A stretch of DNA of 64,000 nt from Trema orientale (Eukaryota > Streptophyta > Magnoliopsida > Rosales > Cannabaceae). The stretch lies in NCBI GenBank assembly GCA_002914845.1, contig JXTC01000473.1:1-64000 (forward strand), in the 5' to 3' direction. The position numbers were made by a program, and so were the translations under genes. Below the pieces are notes generated by a model. It made no database searches, was not told where the DNA came from, and saw nothing but the letters and a program-made list of their open reading frames with translations. Positions 50,701 to 63,500 of the stretch are shown here, piece after piece; position 1 is the first letter of the stretch; each line of letters opens with the position of its first letter.

Positions 50701-53342
50701 TCTTTATCAATGACAAGATGAACTCCTGAGACTGTCCCAAATTTGTTAAACAGCTCCTCTAGCTCCTCTTCACTGATTAAGGAAATAGTTTTGTGAAAAC
50801 AGACATTATACATAGTTATTTAAAAGGCTAACAGAACTTTTATATGTAATATTTATCATTACTAGTAGGTAGACAAGTTAATTAATTTTACTTCATCTGC
50901 TAAAAAGGGTATATGTTGTAAAGGAAAAGGATGAGTACGTTGCAGTATATGGAAGATTACGGACAAAAAGACGACCGGTCTCAATTACTTCTTTATCATA
51001 TTGGCCATGCATGCCACCAGCAGAATCTTCCTTTGAACCTTCCTCTTGATCTTCTTTTCTGGAAACATCTGTATCAAGAGTATTAAATAGTCCTTTTGGA
51101 ACCTGTTCTTGAACATCCTTCCCTCTCAAGCTTTCTTTAGATGAACCATTCTCATCCTCATCCTCATCACCATCACCATCATCATCACTGCTATCTGAAT
51201 CAGACCAGTTCTTCTTAACCCTGCTCTTTAAGTAATCCGTATCTGAAATGAGATCATCATGGGCAGGACTTTGTGAATTGTCAGCTGCTTGCTTGTCTGA
51301 TGATCCATCTTCCATCTCGCCATCTTCGTCCGACTCTGAGTGTACTGTAGCATTTTCCTCTACGCTTTCCTTATTTGTTGGAGTTTTCTTCTCTCTAACT
51401 TTACCATCACGGTCAGCTGCAGAAGCTATCAATGTGTCATTTGCCCACAATTTTGATTTAACTCTTGGCTGCATAACCTGAAGAAATTCTAGGACTTGAG
51501 GGTCCATATTATTGCTGTCCTCTCTCAGATTTTTTTTCTCTCTTTCTGATCCCACGAGGGTTGAATTTTTAGGATCAGCAACTTTCTTCCCATCTTTAGT
51601 TGGTTTGTCTTCCTTTTTCAAAGAATAACGACTCCAAGGGCGAGGAATGCTTGGATCACCAACTTTATGAGCAATCTGGAAGTGAGTAAGAATCCTTCAA
51701 TCAAAGTTCATGCTAAATAGTCTTGCATGTTTAGCACCCATGTTTCATAGTTTAAGGTATTTAAACTTAAGGTAATTAAATGGAATAAAACCATATCAGA
51801 TAAATATCATTCTTCTTCCCTGTGTGCTAATATATGCTCTTGGCCATTTGACACTCAGTTACTATGCCAAAATAGAAAGAGTCAAACCAAGCTCATATTC
51901 TGTCCAGAAAATGAGGATACTTGCCAAGTGTGAATGTGGATTGTGTCATCAAGTAAATCAAACTAACAAATAAAATCAATGGTTTTGTATATTTGTTCAT
52001 TTCCGCTCCAAATGTACAACAACGTTGCACAAAGTAAAGTCCAAAAAGAGCAAGTGAGACACTTCTATCTTCTCTCCAACCTACCAAAGAACCATATGCC
52101 TCGAATCGAACTTTAAATCCATTACACTGAATGTGAATATAAAAGGTGAAAGTATATCTGAAACTTTAAGTACACTCCATTCAATAACTTTAAATGCATA
52201 GAAATACAGTAAGAATATCATACTAAGTGGAATAGCCAGTCCATAAATTAAAGACAAAGCAGAACAATGAACAAATATATCTCGAATCAGCATGTGCTTC
52301 AGAAGGAAATGTAGAAAAAGGGTTTGCAATTCACATTAAACTACAACAGATTCCGAACATGCCACCACCGATGCATTTGAAAATTTTGCTTGACAAATGA
52401 CCCAAATTATTATGATCATTTTCTTCTTCTTATTGTCAAGTTTAAAATAACCGTTCAAGTTTGCATATAGATTCAAACTCTTATGACGTAACTCATTCTA
52501 CACAAATATAATATAGCAATATAGCATGACTAACAGTAGATTCGGTTATACAGAAATGTAAAACACCAAAATTGAAATGAAAAGTCTAAAAGTGGGAAAG
52601 AAATATAGAAGAAAGTAAACCTCACACGATATCCTAAAAGTATCAACATAGGATTTGTTGAAGTGTCTAATAGCTTCTTCGGCTTCATGCTCCGTCCGGT
52701 ACCCGATGAAAGCAAATTGTCTACTTTTTCCATCCCTAAAAAAACATATAAATTAAGCAACGAATCATAATAACAACAATTAACAGTAAAGTGTCTGAAA
52801 AATGGGGCAAAATACTTGGTGCGCATGAGCTTTGCATCTGTAATTTCTCCTTTCTTAGAAAATAACTCTCGGAGATGATCTTCCGCCACGTATTTCGGCA
52901 AATTCTTCACACATATCCTCGACCTGCATAACCCCCAAATCACAAATTACCAAAATTTCAAATATATATATATATATCATTCTTGATTATGAAAATTTTG
53001 TCCTCATTTTCCAGAAAAATGGGAAAAAGTCCATACAAATGCTTGAAAAAAATAAATAATTATAATCAACTGAGGTTCCATAATTCACTCTCAACAATTT
53101 CCAACAACTATATAGTATATAAACCATAGAAGACTAAGAACATAAGCTTCTTAGAAAAGCTAAACTCAAAAACCATCAAAATTGGTAAAAAGACTTCATA
53201 AAGCTTTTTAATTGTTATTTCAGAAACGAGTTTCGAGTTTTCTCATAAGCCAAAACCAGACGAAACTAGTAAATTTATTATTTAAAGAAAAAAAAAACTG
53301 AAATTGAAACAGAAACAGACAATAGAATAGATACACTCACAT
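44707..53342 (-). CDS. MRD1: MRD1/RBM19-type ribosome biogenesis factor with five RRMs (15 exons)
   Basis: Nucleolar protein of pre-rRNA processing (small-subunit assembly) by family. Exons, 5' to 3': 53342-53341, 52923-52816, 52735-52621, 51675-50939, 50772-50641, 49991-49902, 49760-49637, 49099-48776, 48054-47990, 47078-46910, 46377-46273, 46193-46092, 46014-45844, 45099-44962, 44874-44707. They total 2550 nt and 849 residues without a break; all junctions are GT-AG. RRM1 starts [12 protein letters not shown] (residue 2). A Glu/Asp/Ser-rich linker covers about 150-290. RRM2 ([13 protein letters not shown]) starts near 308, RRM3 (LLVKNLPYG) near 505, RRM4 ([12 protein letters not shown]) near 623 and RRM5 ([12 protein letters not shown]) near 727. 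The tail is Lys-rich. Domain number and order match MRD1/RBM19 closely. The start codon is split by intron 1. Confidence 0.93.
46435..46840 (-). repeat. two adjacent tandem duplications in MRD1 intron 10
   Basis: First pair: 46435-46515 and 46516 to about 46600, period 81, each ending in a GA microsatellite of about 20-26 nt. Second pair: 46601-46720 and 46721 to about 46840, period 120, both opening AAAGRAGGAATGATAMACAG and ending with AGAAGCAAGCAT-like sequence. All lie in the intron between exons 10 and 11, so the protein is untouched. Confidence 0.85.
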
Positions 53343-53430
53343 TCTTCTTTTCTTTTTAACTGGAAAACAAGAAGAATAGATACGCAGAGTGCTCAGCTAC
53401 GGCGCCGTTTTGATAGGGTTTAGAGAATAC
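53341..53430 (-). promoter_or_regulatory. MRD1 5' UTR exon and telo-box promoter element
   Basis: On the minus strand a telo-box AAACCCTA lies at 53414-53421, about 72 nt before the exon 1 splice donor. A pyrimidine/purine-rich leader follows and ends in AT at 53341, just before GTGAGT. Telo-boxes are known promoter elements of plant ribosome-biogenesis and ribosomal-protein genes, consistent with the product. The exact transcription start is unknown. Confidence 0.6.
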
Positions 53431-54657
53431 TACTCTGCTAACGGTGCAGTGTGGGAGAGAAGGCGGAGAGTAACGGCGGCCAGGGTAGGATATGAACCTG
53501 TTGAAGTCGGTCTAACAAAGTCCCAACTCTCCCCTTTATTTTCTCTCTCTCTCTTTTTTTTTTTTTTTATAATATAGAATATGACTTGGGTACCAGGTGC
53601 ACCTCACGTGAGCTCATTTCAATGTACAATATGACGTGTTAATGTTAGATGGTTCTAACAAATAGCTTTATGCTCTGCGTTAAGAATTTGTTGTTTCTTT
53701 TCTTTAATACACTTAATTTTCTGTTATCTATAAACATGGGATTTCAGATGTTCAAATTTTAACTATTTCTGTTCTTTTCTGTCTCGATTGCAGCTCTTCA
53801 ATGAGTAATATTTGAGTTTTGGAGTATTCATATTTTTTCACTTTCAAAGGCTATAACTTTATGATCTAAGTTCAGAGTTTGTTGTTTCTCGTTTTTACTA
53901 TTCTTAATTTTCAGTTATCTTTATACACGGGAATTCATATGTTGAAATTTTAACTATTTCTATTCTTTTTTGTCTCAATTTTAGAGCTTCAACGAGTAAT
54001 ATTTGAGTTTTGTGGTCTTCATATTTTTTCGCTTTCAAAAGCTATAACGTTATGCTCTGAGTTCCGAATTTGTTGTTTCTCTTTTTTATTACTCTTAATT
54101 TCTGTTATCTATAAATACAGGATTTCAGATGTTCAAATTTTAACTAATTCTATTCTTTTTTGCCTCAATTTTATAGATTCAATGAGTAATATTTGAGTTT
54201 TAGGACCGCTCATTATTCTAAAAATAAATATGAAATATATAAATGAACAAAAACATGAGACAAAGCTCATTTTGTAAAAAAAAAAATAAATAAACAAATA
54301 AATGTCCACATATACGTATGAATTAAATCAAATTACCAAAAATCACAAGCGCATTAAAGAAAAAACAAGCCAGTGGTCCCTCAATCTCAATCAATCGTGT
54401 TGTTAAGCATCAATTAGTCCCTACCTTATTTGGTACATAGAACTAGGATTAGGATTGAGATTATTTATCTTATATCTATATTTGATGCCAACCTAAAATT
54501 AGGATAAATAATCATAACCCTAAAATAGTTTCATATAAATGGGATAATTTATCTCATTCAAAAATGTGAGATTAATAATCTCACACTTAAAACTGGTGGG
54601 ACCCACATCTATTCCAAATTCTAAAATTAGTGGATCCTATATTATGAATATTTTTTG

Positions 54658-54828
54658 GGGATGATTACGGTAGGGGCGTCCCTACGTAGGGTCATGCCTT
54701 AATTATCGTTGGATGGGAATCTGTGGGGAATAACGGGAATCTGTAGAGAATCTATTTATATACAGATTTCCATCCAACGGTGAATAGACAGGGCCCTACG
54801 TAGGGGCGCCCCTACTGTAGACGCGCCC
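54658..54828. mobile_element. GC-rich hairpin MITE
   Basis: Left arm (about 54671-54692) reads TAGGGGCGTCCCTACGTAGG and continues through TTGGATGGGAATCTGT. The right arm (54761-54817) carries the inverse, ACAGATTTCCATCCAACGG then CCCTACGTAGGGGCGCCCCT. The centre (about 54723-54760) includes a repeated GGGAATCTGT. A compact 170-bp hairpin standing out from AT-rich surroundings, with no coding capacity; family not recognised. Confidence 0.75.
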
Positions 54829-55322
54829 TTTTTTTTTTACATTTTTAAGATTTAAACTAATCTAAAATAAACATATTGCACATCCAATGAAAAGTGGGTT
54901 CCAAATTGTAATAATAATCATAATCTAATCCAATATTACAGTAAAAATGGAATAGTATTAAGTTTAGGATAATACTAAGTGTAAATTTAAATACCAACAC
55001 ATGTGGCATGTGAGTTGGCAATATTCAATTGGTGAATATGATTAATTTATTTGTGGTAAATTTTAATACACCAATTAAATTGTACTAACTCATATGCCAC
55101 ATGTATTGGTATTAAAAATTTGGTATAAATTTTAGTACACCTAGTATTATCCTTAAGTTTATCCAATCTAATCCATTACAGCTCAATTTAATGCTATAAT
55201 TCAATCCCAGTTGTGCATACCAAATGCGCACTAAAAAGACCTATTTATGCCACCCACTCTAAAACTCCATCCAAAAAACCAAACTATAATATTCCCACAA
55301 TAGGAAAAAAAAAGGGGGGCTT

Positions 55323-55607
55323 TATAGAAATGTGACCAAATTTTAGGTCCAATTTCAGTAAATGTCCTTTTGTCAAATGTTATAGCAAAATGTCTAGTAT
55401 ATAAGCTTATATACTAAGTATAAAATTTTATATACTAAGTATAAAAAATTATATACCCAGTGCATTTCAGTACAGTAACTAAAATTGGTAGATATGTGTA
55501 TCTATCAAGTGTAAAAATATATGTACCTAGACATTTAGCTATAAAATTTTAAAAATGGACATCTATTTAATCAAATTTAAAATTTTGGTCATCCACCTAA
55601 ATTTCTC
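55323..55607 (+). repeat. dispersed AT-rich repeat, copy 2 (pairs with 43137-43433)
   Basis: Same word order as 43137-43433, in direct orientation; see that entry. It lies inside the element bounded by the 191-bp arrays. Confidence 0.65.
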
Positions 55608-56675
55608 AAAAAAAAAAAATAAATAAATAAAGTAAACGCGGGGAGGAGAGAAGGCCTTAACTTAAGCCCTCAACTTTTTTCTTCTTTTAAAAAAAATTAT
55701 AACCAATTAATAATCTGATATTAAAATATAGGAATTCCTTACTCTCCATTGTCTCCAAACATAATTAAATTAGATTTTTCTTTTTTTGTTTGGTTAAATC
55801 CTATATGGTAAGCCAGCGGTGTAAGTTTACTACACTCGGGACGGAAACTCAAGTCTCAACTCTCAGTAATCTGTCTTGTTATTTTGGTTATTTTTATTGT
55901 TAATCGATTTGAAATAATTCCAATATTTCAAGAAAAAAATGAAATAATTCTAAAAAAAATTATCACAGAGTTTTCTTTTTTTTTTTAAAAAAAAAAAAGT
56001 ATATATCCTAGAGTTTTCCTTTTTTTCTTTTGGAAGGATATATCCTATAGTTTTAAACATTATAGTTTTAGACTTTTAGTTTATAGTTTTAGACTTTTAG
56101 TTATTACATGGATTTTATTAAAGCTCCCTTTGGAATATATTTTTGGGGAAAATTTTGTGAGGAAAAAATCAAGAAAACAAAAAGAAGAAAATATTTTTCT
56201 AAAATTTTTTGAAACTTTAGTTTGGAACTTCTCTCTTTACAAGTTAATTTGTCAATATTTCATATACTAAAAATGACACGTTATTAACACGAAGGGTTGC
56301 TGATTAATTTAGAGAAACATTGTGAAGTAGGTATCTAAAAAATTGGAAATGGTTAAATCTATATTGAAATGGTTAGGTAGTTTTCTTTTGCACAATCATA
56401 TCTCCCCATAAAAACGACTCATCAAATAATTAAGAGTAATAAAAAAGAGAAACAAGAAATTCTGAACTCAGAGCATAAAGTTATAGCCTTTGAAAGCGAA
56501 AAAATATGAATACCCCAAAATTCAAATATTACTCATTAAAGCTCTGCAATCGAGTCAGAAAAGAACAGAAATAGTTAAAATTTCAACATCAGAAATCGCG
56601 TGTGTATAGATAACAGAAAATTAAGTGTATTAAAAAATACAAACAACAAATTCTTAACTCATAGCATAAAGCTAT

Positions 56676-57568
56676 AGTCTTGATTATTGGTATGTATTGT
56701 ATTTTAATCCATGTTTTGAGGAAAGTGTGTTCGATCTAATGGTTAAACAAGAGAGTTTTTTCGGCTGGAAAATTATCTTTCTTCAAAATCCTTTAATTAA
56801 TTTGTCTTTGATGATTTAATTGTGGCTAAAAGTATTTCCATGCTCAAGAGAGATTCATTACGGGTTACAAAGGCATTATATGCGTTTGTATGGGGTGAAG
56901 ATGATCCTATGAGTTTACATGTGAATTTTTCTTCCTTGCCTTCTTGTGTGTTTTCTTGAAGCAATTATGATTTTAAATTATGCATATCTACACGACAGAC
57001 TCTTATGCACATGAATAGTTATATAGAAAATTAAACACCTTTGTCTTATATGTACATGTACACAAATAATTTTCGTAAGCCATTTTTATAGCGATATCTT
57101 TATATCATGAAATTAGATGAATAGGTTTCAAGTTTACGTTTCAGGCTATAACTTTATTGTAACTACTATTTTAACCCATAATTCTTGCTACTAATATTAA
57201 TTTATGTATTTACACATTTTTTGAGATTTTAGTTCCTGCAAATTCTTCTTACTTTAAAGAACTTTGGGAATTTCAGTTTGTGAAATAATTTTTATATATT
57301 CCATTTTTATATTATGATTTGTTATTATGTGTGTCTCATAATATATATGTTTTATTTGGCGTAATGTGGAATATTGATTTTGGGCGTCTAAAGCTCAATT
57401 CAATGCCCTTAAACTAAATAGGAGTAATAATTTGATGTCGATCCTTTGATGCAAAAATGCATTTGGATGCAAACAAGCTGGGTGAGACTATTATGGAAGA
57501 AAATAAGGCATTGACCCAAAGTATATAGAAGATTATGATACTTTGAGGTACTATTTGAGTGAGATCGC
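56676..57568. other. intergenic, no gene seen
   Basis: AT-rich sequence between two transposons. No coding region or RNA supported. Confidence 0.5.
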
Positions 57569-58102
57569 CACTACAAGAAATAAGCTTTTTGATAACACTT
57601 GAAAAGTGCTATCGTTGACATTTATAACACTTTTAAAAATGCTATGTCAGTCACTGTTATAAAAAATCTAGACTTTTTATAACACTTTTTCAATGTTATC
57701 TCCAATGCTATTGTAAATTATTTCATAGCATTTTTTCTTTGTTATAAAAAAACATAAATTACATTTTTTTTAGTGCTGCAATTTGATTGAGGACAAGGTA
57801 TTACGAACTCTATTATAGTATTTTTTAATTGCTATTTTAAATAGTATAGAAAAGGTTTTTATAACATTTTTAAACTGCAATGAGAAATCATTATCATGTC
57901 ACAATAATATTACTACAATATTTAACCATTTTGACAATATTCATAAAGCTAATTACAGTTTGCCAAATATAAATTATGCATTAACCCAACAAGAGCTAAT
58001 ACATATTGATATTTTCTACAACTTATTAATTAAGTCCATAGGAAAGCATCAACTATATTTCATGTCCCAGAAAAAGGCATTGAAGCCAATAGCATATAAG
58101 TA

Positions 58103-58265
58103 CTTCAACATGTCCCAACAAAGGCATGCATACCAGTAAAATATAACTTCAACATGTCCCAACAAATTGGCAAGTATGCCAACAAAATATAAAGACTTCA
58201 ACATGTCCCAATTACAAAGGCATGTGTGCCAACAAAATATAACTGCTTCAAAAGCGTGCCAACAA
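58103..58265 (+). repeat. ~48-bp tandem repeats inside the CACTA element
   Basis: Units begin CTTCAACATGTCCCAA near 58103, 58147 and 58196, with a shorter one near 58247, each followed by GGCAWGYATGCC-like and AACAAAATATAA. A related word (CATGTCCCAG) lies just upstream at about 58061. Variable tandem repeats are common in CACTA interiors. Confidence 0.75.
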
Positions 58266-60772
58266 AATTCTTTGATAATATCATTAGGTGACCGTCCATA
58301 AGGCTTCCCTCGCGCAACAGAACATCATTTTCTAGATAGACAATAATACAAAATTAGGTCTTTTAATTAGCAAGCATTGATGAATCAAATAAAACATGAT
58401 AAACTAGCATAAAAACAAAACTATTGGATCTTCCAAAAAAAAACATACAGAAAGAAACGTACACAAATCAGTTAATCATAATAATTTTTTGTACAATGGT
58501 AGACTTGAAACTGGAAATCGATTGGTGGTTCTATAATCTACTTCTGTAGGTTAGGTATGAACCAAATATCTTTTTATGCTTCTTTTGTTTGGTATAATGA
58601 AAGAGAAAACAAACGTAAGTTTAAAAACTATGTATGTTTTCATATTAATGCAAATAAACCTACACATTACAAAAAAAACTCACTCGCTAATTTGACCAAC
58701 ACACAAAGCAAATTAATCTGCTACTTACACAATAAAAAAATTAAAATAAATTGGTCACGACTCAAAAAAAAATAATAATAATCTGCTCTCTAACTCCAAA
58801 GCACCATAAAAAAATGTCAATTAATTGCCACTCATTGCTTGAGCGCACTCTACGTGGAGATCAATTCAGATTGTCAAGAAACAAGAAAGACAAAAGAAAA
58901 TTCTTACATATTATGTGAGGGACCCAAACTTTGAATACAACTTGTGAACTATTAGTCATGGCCAACAGCGAAAGTGTTAAGTTAAAAAAATAGTTAAAAA
59001 CCAGTAAAATCTCATAAAAAAGCTAGATTTAGCAAAATCCAATAAATAAAAACTAAGATTCTCAACACAAGTTTAGACCAAATAAAAATATCACAAGTTG
59101 CCCCAAATTTAGGACTGTCTAGCTTAGTCCATAGAGACACCTGCAGGGCTAGTAAAAGAATACTAGCAGAATATCAAAAAATCCATCTGTACATGCCAAT
59201 TTATGATGAATTACATATAAGCTATTTTGCCTAATGAAGCAATCAGTGTCAAAATGATTTTCCTTTTCAAGAAACTCTTACCAATTAAATACTCATCACA
59301 TATTATATCATAAATGAGTTAAAGATAAAGCATATCCAAGATAATCCAATTCAAAAAAATCAATCACTTAACCTTAATTATCAATATAAATAATATATAT
59401 ATTAATTCGACCAAAATTCTTGTCTTTTTCTGATCAATTTATTATTTTATAAACTTCTTCACATTTTTTGGATCAAGTTTCCATACTCAGATCTTGAAAT
59501 ATACGTAAATATAATAATAATATACCCAATTTACTAACTGCAGATGTAAATAATAACCAGGTTGTACTCTGTTATGCCCAAATTTCAATGAAGAAAAATG
59601 AAACCCAAAAAAAAAAAAAAAAACTATGAACTGAAGGAGGTAGAAATCTATAAATCCAAGCTAAGTCACGACCTGGAAAGTAATGAAACTCAGGACTTTA
59701 GGTTAACCTAAAGACAACTAAGCAAGACTAGATTAGTTGCAGTAATAAGATATTGGACAACTATAATTAAAGCTGCAGCAAGAAAATATTATAAACCAGA
59801 AAAGATAGAACTATGATTAATTGGATCAAAAGGATTATATATGCTTTTTATTAACTATTAAGAAAATGTCCATTAAGAGTAGTTTAAGAGAAACAAAGTC
59901 AAGAATAGCTCCTCATTGTTAATATACACATGTATTACATACTACAACAGATTTCTATTGGGGACAAAACAATCGATATTAAACACTCCCTACCTCTTGA
60001 TAAGCAAACTAAATAAGATGTATGTCATGCTCAAAATGTAAACACAAAATAGAGACAACTGAAACACCACATTCATAGAAGCCAAAAATCAGAAACTAAC
60101 AGAGTGTTCCAAATAATTCCATCTTAAGGGAAAATAAAATCAGAACATTAATCAAAAATCGAGTCTTCTAATTGTAGGCTTCCTTTTTAAACTTACAGAT
60201 CAGGATTCACTAATCATGCATAATTAAATATTTTGACTAAAAAATTCGAAAAAAAATCAAAATAAGAGAAAAAGTTAATCGTTACGTACCTTGGGCACGC
60301 ACCAGCATGCTCTGAAATTCCATAATGTGCCCTCTGGTAGTAAAACTCAGTATGTATGATAGTATGAGCCAAAGAATCGAAATATGATAATATAACTTGA
60401 GTTAATTTATTTTCAACTTATAATAATAGGTTAGACGACTAAAGAAATTAGAAATATCTAAGTCTTTAGCTACAAAAGAAATGTACAAATCTGAAATGCA
60501 CTTATCTCAGTTGAAAAGGAGAGAAACAAAAATAATAAAAAACTGAAATATGAAATAACCATATATATTTGCTGAATTCGGTTGCCAGCTCTATGAAGGT
60601 TTTTCCCTTTAATCAAAACAAGAACATTCAATTTTAGAACCCATTTTATCAAATCTCCAAAGAGCTAACCATCAAAATATACATACTAAGTCCAAAATCA
60701 GTGCCTAAAGCCAGACAACATCAAAAATCAAAGATCAAAGAACAAAGATTATAACTAGATCAAAAGAGGGGG

Positions 60773-60960
60773 TTAAGCCACCTTGAGACTGGTGGGTAGG
60801 GTCTACGTGAAATTCGAAGGACCGGGTGAGCTTGGTGCCTCCTATGGGTTTGTACTTGCTTTGAATAAGCTGATTGCTTCGAGTGGATCTTGGTCAAGCA
60901 AGAAAATAGAGTTGGAGGTTCCTCCAACCAAAAGCAAACACATTTTCCTATCAATTAGTA
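60773..60960. other. less AT-rich patch within the CACTA element
   Basis: Base composition shifts to roughly half GC. It is open in both directions for 60-80 codons, but neither product is one I recognise. It may be a captured host gene fragment or internal CACTA sequence. Confidence 0.35.
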
Positions 60961-63089
60961 GGAATTACCTGGGACTAAAATTGGTACTTTACAACATATA
61001 TTTAATCCTTTTGATCATTAGAACCTGATATGCAATCTTTTGATCAATTTTGTGCAAGTCTTATTTTTTTGAATAAAAGAGAAAACTGTTTCTTGCGGTT
61101 TCAATATAATATTCAAAAGTATTACATAACAGAATTTCAACATACACAAATAACTATTATTTTTCTGTTTCCATGACTAGTACTCTATCTAATATCTTAC
61201 CAATTTCTCTAGAATGGTGAAGACTATGCACTAAGAAATAAATAAGAGTACAAATAATATATTTGTAATAAGAAGGATAAACTCTATTGGGAAACATTGT
61301 ATCTTTCTTACCAACCTTTGCACATAGATTCCGCAATGTCCAAAATAAACTCGAACCTACAATGGAAGTTGAAAAAATAAATTTTGCACAATACAAAGAT
61401 AAAACCTCAAACTTGTCTTACAAAGTTTTCAGATTTCACCATTGGAGGTCCGCGTAGGCACATTATAGCCATTATAATGAAATAGGACCTTCTCAGACTA
61501 GGCTTGTATTACAATGTTTCGTCACTTCAGCCACCATAGGATCATGCTAAACCTTACAAGTACTATCCTCAGGGATATGGAAACCAAATAATAATCATTC
61601 AAATAGGGGTGCACACAGAAATAAATTCAAATAAAGAAACTGAAATAAACCATATATGCAACGATTCATATACAAGAAACACATTGCATTCTAATATGAA
61701 ATCTATATGATTCTAGGAGCTATATACTAAACTTGTGCTAGCTGTCTACCAAAGCATGTAGATTTCTACTAGTTTTCATGACTTGATAAGGAAAGCATGA
61801 CTCAAGCAATTAGTAGCCTAATAATTGCCGCTACGATTCCAAGCATTTTACGTGTCTAAATTGCTAATAATAGCCTAATTAGTATTATCAAAGTCCTGGG
61901 GATTTAGCCAACACTGCCCCACGCTTTAATGTAATACTATTATACTAATAGCCTCCTCATTTTTTACTACAGGGATATATTATTCCTTAACATGATTGTG
62001 TAATTCAAAAATGCATATTTTCTGATTATTTCCTCGTTTTTCCTTTCTGTAAAATTTTATTCCCTTGTTTATTCTTTTAATGAATAAATTTTGAGAGGAA
62101 TGATTCTGAAAAAGAAAAACCCATTTACTTATAAACTCAGACGAAAGGCAAGGGCTAAGTTGAGTAAAAGCCTTTGAAAAGAATCCGATTGCAGAGTGAC
62201 AAACTCTCTACTAATATCAACTTCTGAAAACGAGTCAAAGCTACAAGTACAAAAAATGAAGAACTTAACACACATACACACACTAGAATGTATGGAGAGA
62301 TAAAATAAATAAAAACCTAATACCCATTTTTACCAGAAAGTGAGGAAAAATGTAAAAGTTTGTACCTCATACTAAATATACATCATTGAGTTAGCCAGAA
62401 GATAGGGGTACTAAACATACATCATTGAATTAGCTAGAAAATATACAAATCCAATACCCATTATTAATCTTTTATTAAAAAATGAGTAAAAGGTAGCGCA
62501 TAAAAGAACCCAGAATAAGTAACAACAAATTGACAAAAAAATGAGTTTAAAGCAGAGCATAAAAGAGCCCAGATGATGTACCAACAATATTCATATTTAG
62601 AAACGCCAAGTAGATATTAATAAGGCCATAAATGATAAACTACTTCTAGCAAGCATTAGAGAGAACAAGGGTTAGGGAATAATACCTGAGTAGATATCTG
62701 CAATGCTGAAACTCATAGAAGAATGTACAAGATCACTTCACCCAGTGGTAGAAACTGGCTTGATTGACATTTCACAAACTAATAAATCAAAGAAAGAATA
62801 AAAATAGAAGAAGTTGAAATTTGAAATAGAATTGAATTATTTAAAAACTCAAAGTAGAAGAAAGAGTAATGGACCTGTTCATGAATACTTAGGGCACGAA
62901 ATTAGTAGAGCAAAGAAATTGGATTTAGAGAATAATTTAAAAAAATTTGGCTAATGAATGAAACCCCACCTACAAGATTAACGAGCAAAGAAACTAGTTA
63001 AGCCAAAAATCGTGATAAACAATGATTAACACAAAGGTCTCTAAGCAAGAAAAAATTGGAAAAAAGAAATCTCGATTTTGTTTTCAGTA

Positions 63090-63500
63090 ATTTACCTTCT
63101 CACCGATGTTCACATGCTTAGGTCCACTCAATCAAGGTGGTTCTCCGGCGTGCCTAATCAGCCCGAAGTCACCTGGTTCTTCGCACAACTGACTTGCACG
63201 TCACCTGGGTTCTTCATGCTAGGAATGGCAAAGTTCTTGGCTAAGGATGGACCAGCTATGCTACGAGAGCAAATAGCCGCACATGGCCTTGTGAGACTTG
63301 AGAGGACATCCTTGTAAATCTCTAATTTTGGTTTGATAAAGATCAGGGAGTGTCAGAACCTAATTTGAAGACTGGCCTCTCAAGCAGATCTGGCCATGGG
63401 TAATGCCTGACTTCACGAGGTAGCATCTCGCCCATTGTTTGGCCTCTTGTGAGCTGGTCTCGTGAGAGGAAGCATCATGAGGAAGCATCGATCCCAATTA
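63090..63500. other. second less AT-rich patch within the CACTA element
   Basis: GC-richer stretch with an open frame at 63078-63317 (79 codons) that I cannot assign. It adjoins an AG-rich tract (63655-63720) and the right CACTA end. Possible captured fragment or former first exon of the element's own gene. Confidence 0.35.

Larger units (their letters stand above)
53662..56675. mobile_element. element with inverted terminal arrays of a 191-bp tandem repeat
   Basis: The left end (53662-54207) holds about 2.9 direct copies of a 191-bp unit, copies starting near 53667, 53858 and 54049. The right end (56428-56675) holds about 1.3 copies of the same unit in reverse. Both outermost edges read ATAGCTTTATGCT going inward. 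The 2.2-kb interior has no supported gene but contains a GC-rich hairpin and a copy of a dispersed AT-rich repeat. Long, tandemly repeated inverted ends recall foldback or long-TIR Mutator-like elements. No clear target-site duplication was seen, so an inverted duplication of satellite DNA remains possible. Confidence 0.6.

Noticed and set aside
53389-53577. 62-codon plus-strand open frame upstream of MRD1
   Set aside because: It overlaps the MRD1 5' UTR and telo-box on the other strand and ends in a T-rich low-complexity tract; no family resemblance.
55801-55880. Possible second SINE (ACACTCGGGACGG stretch)
   Set aside because: No clear paired A and B boxes at the right spacing and no A-rich tail.
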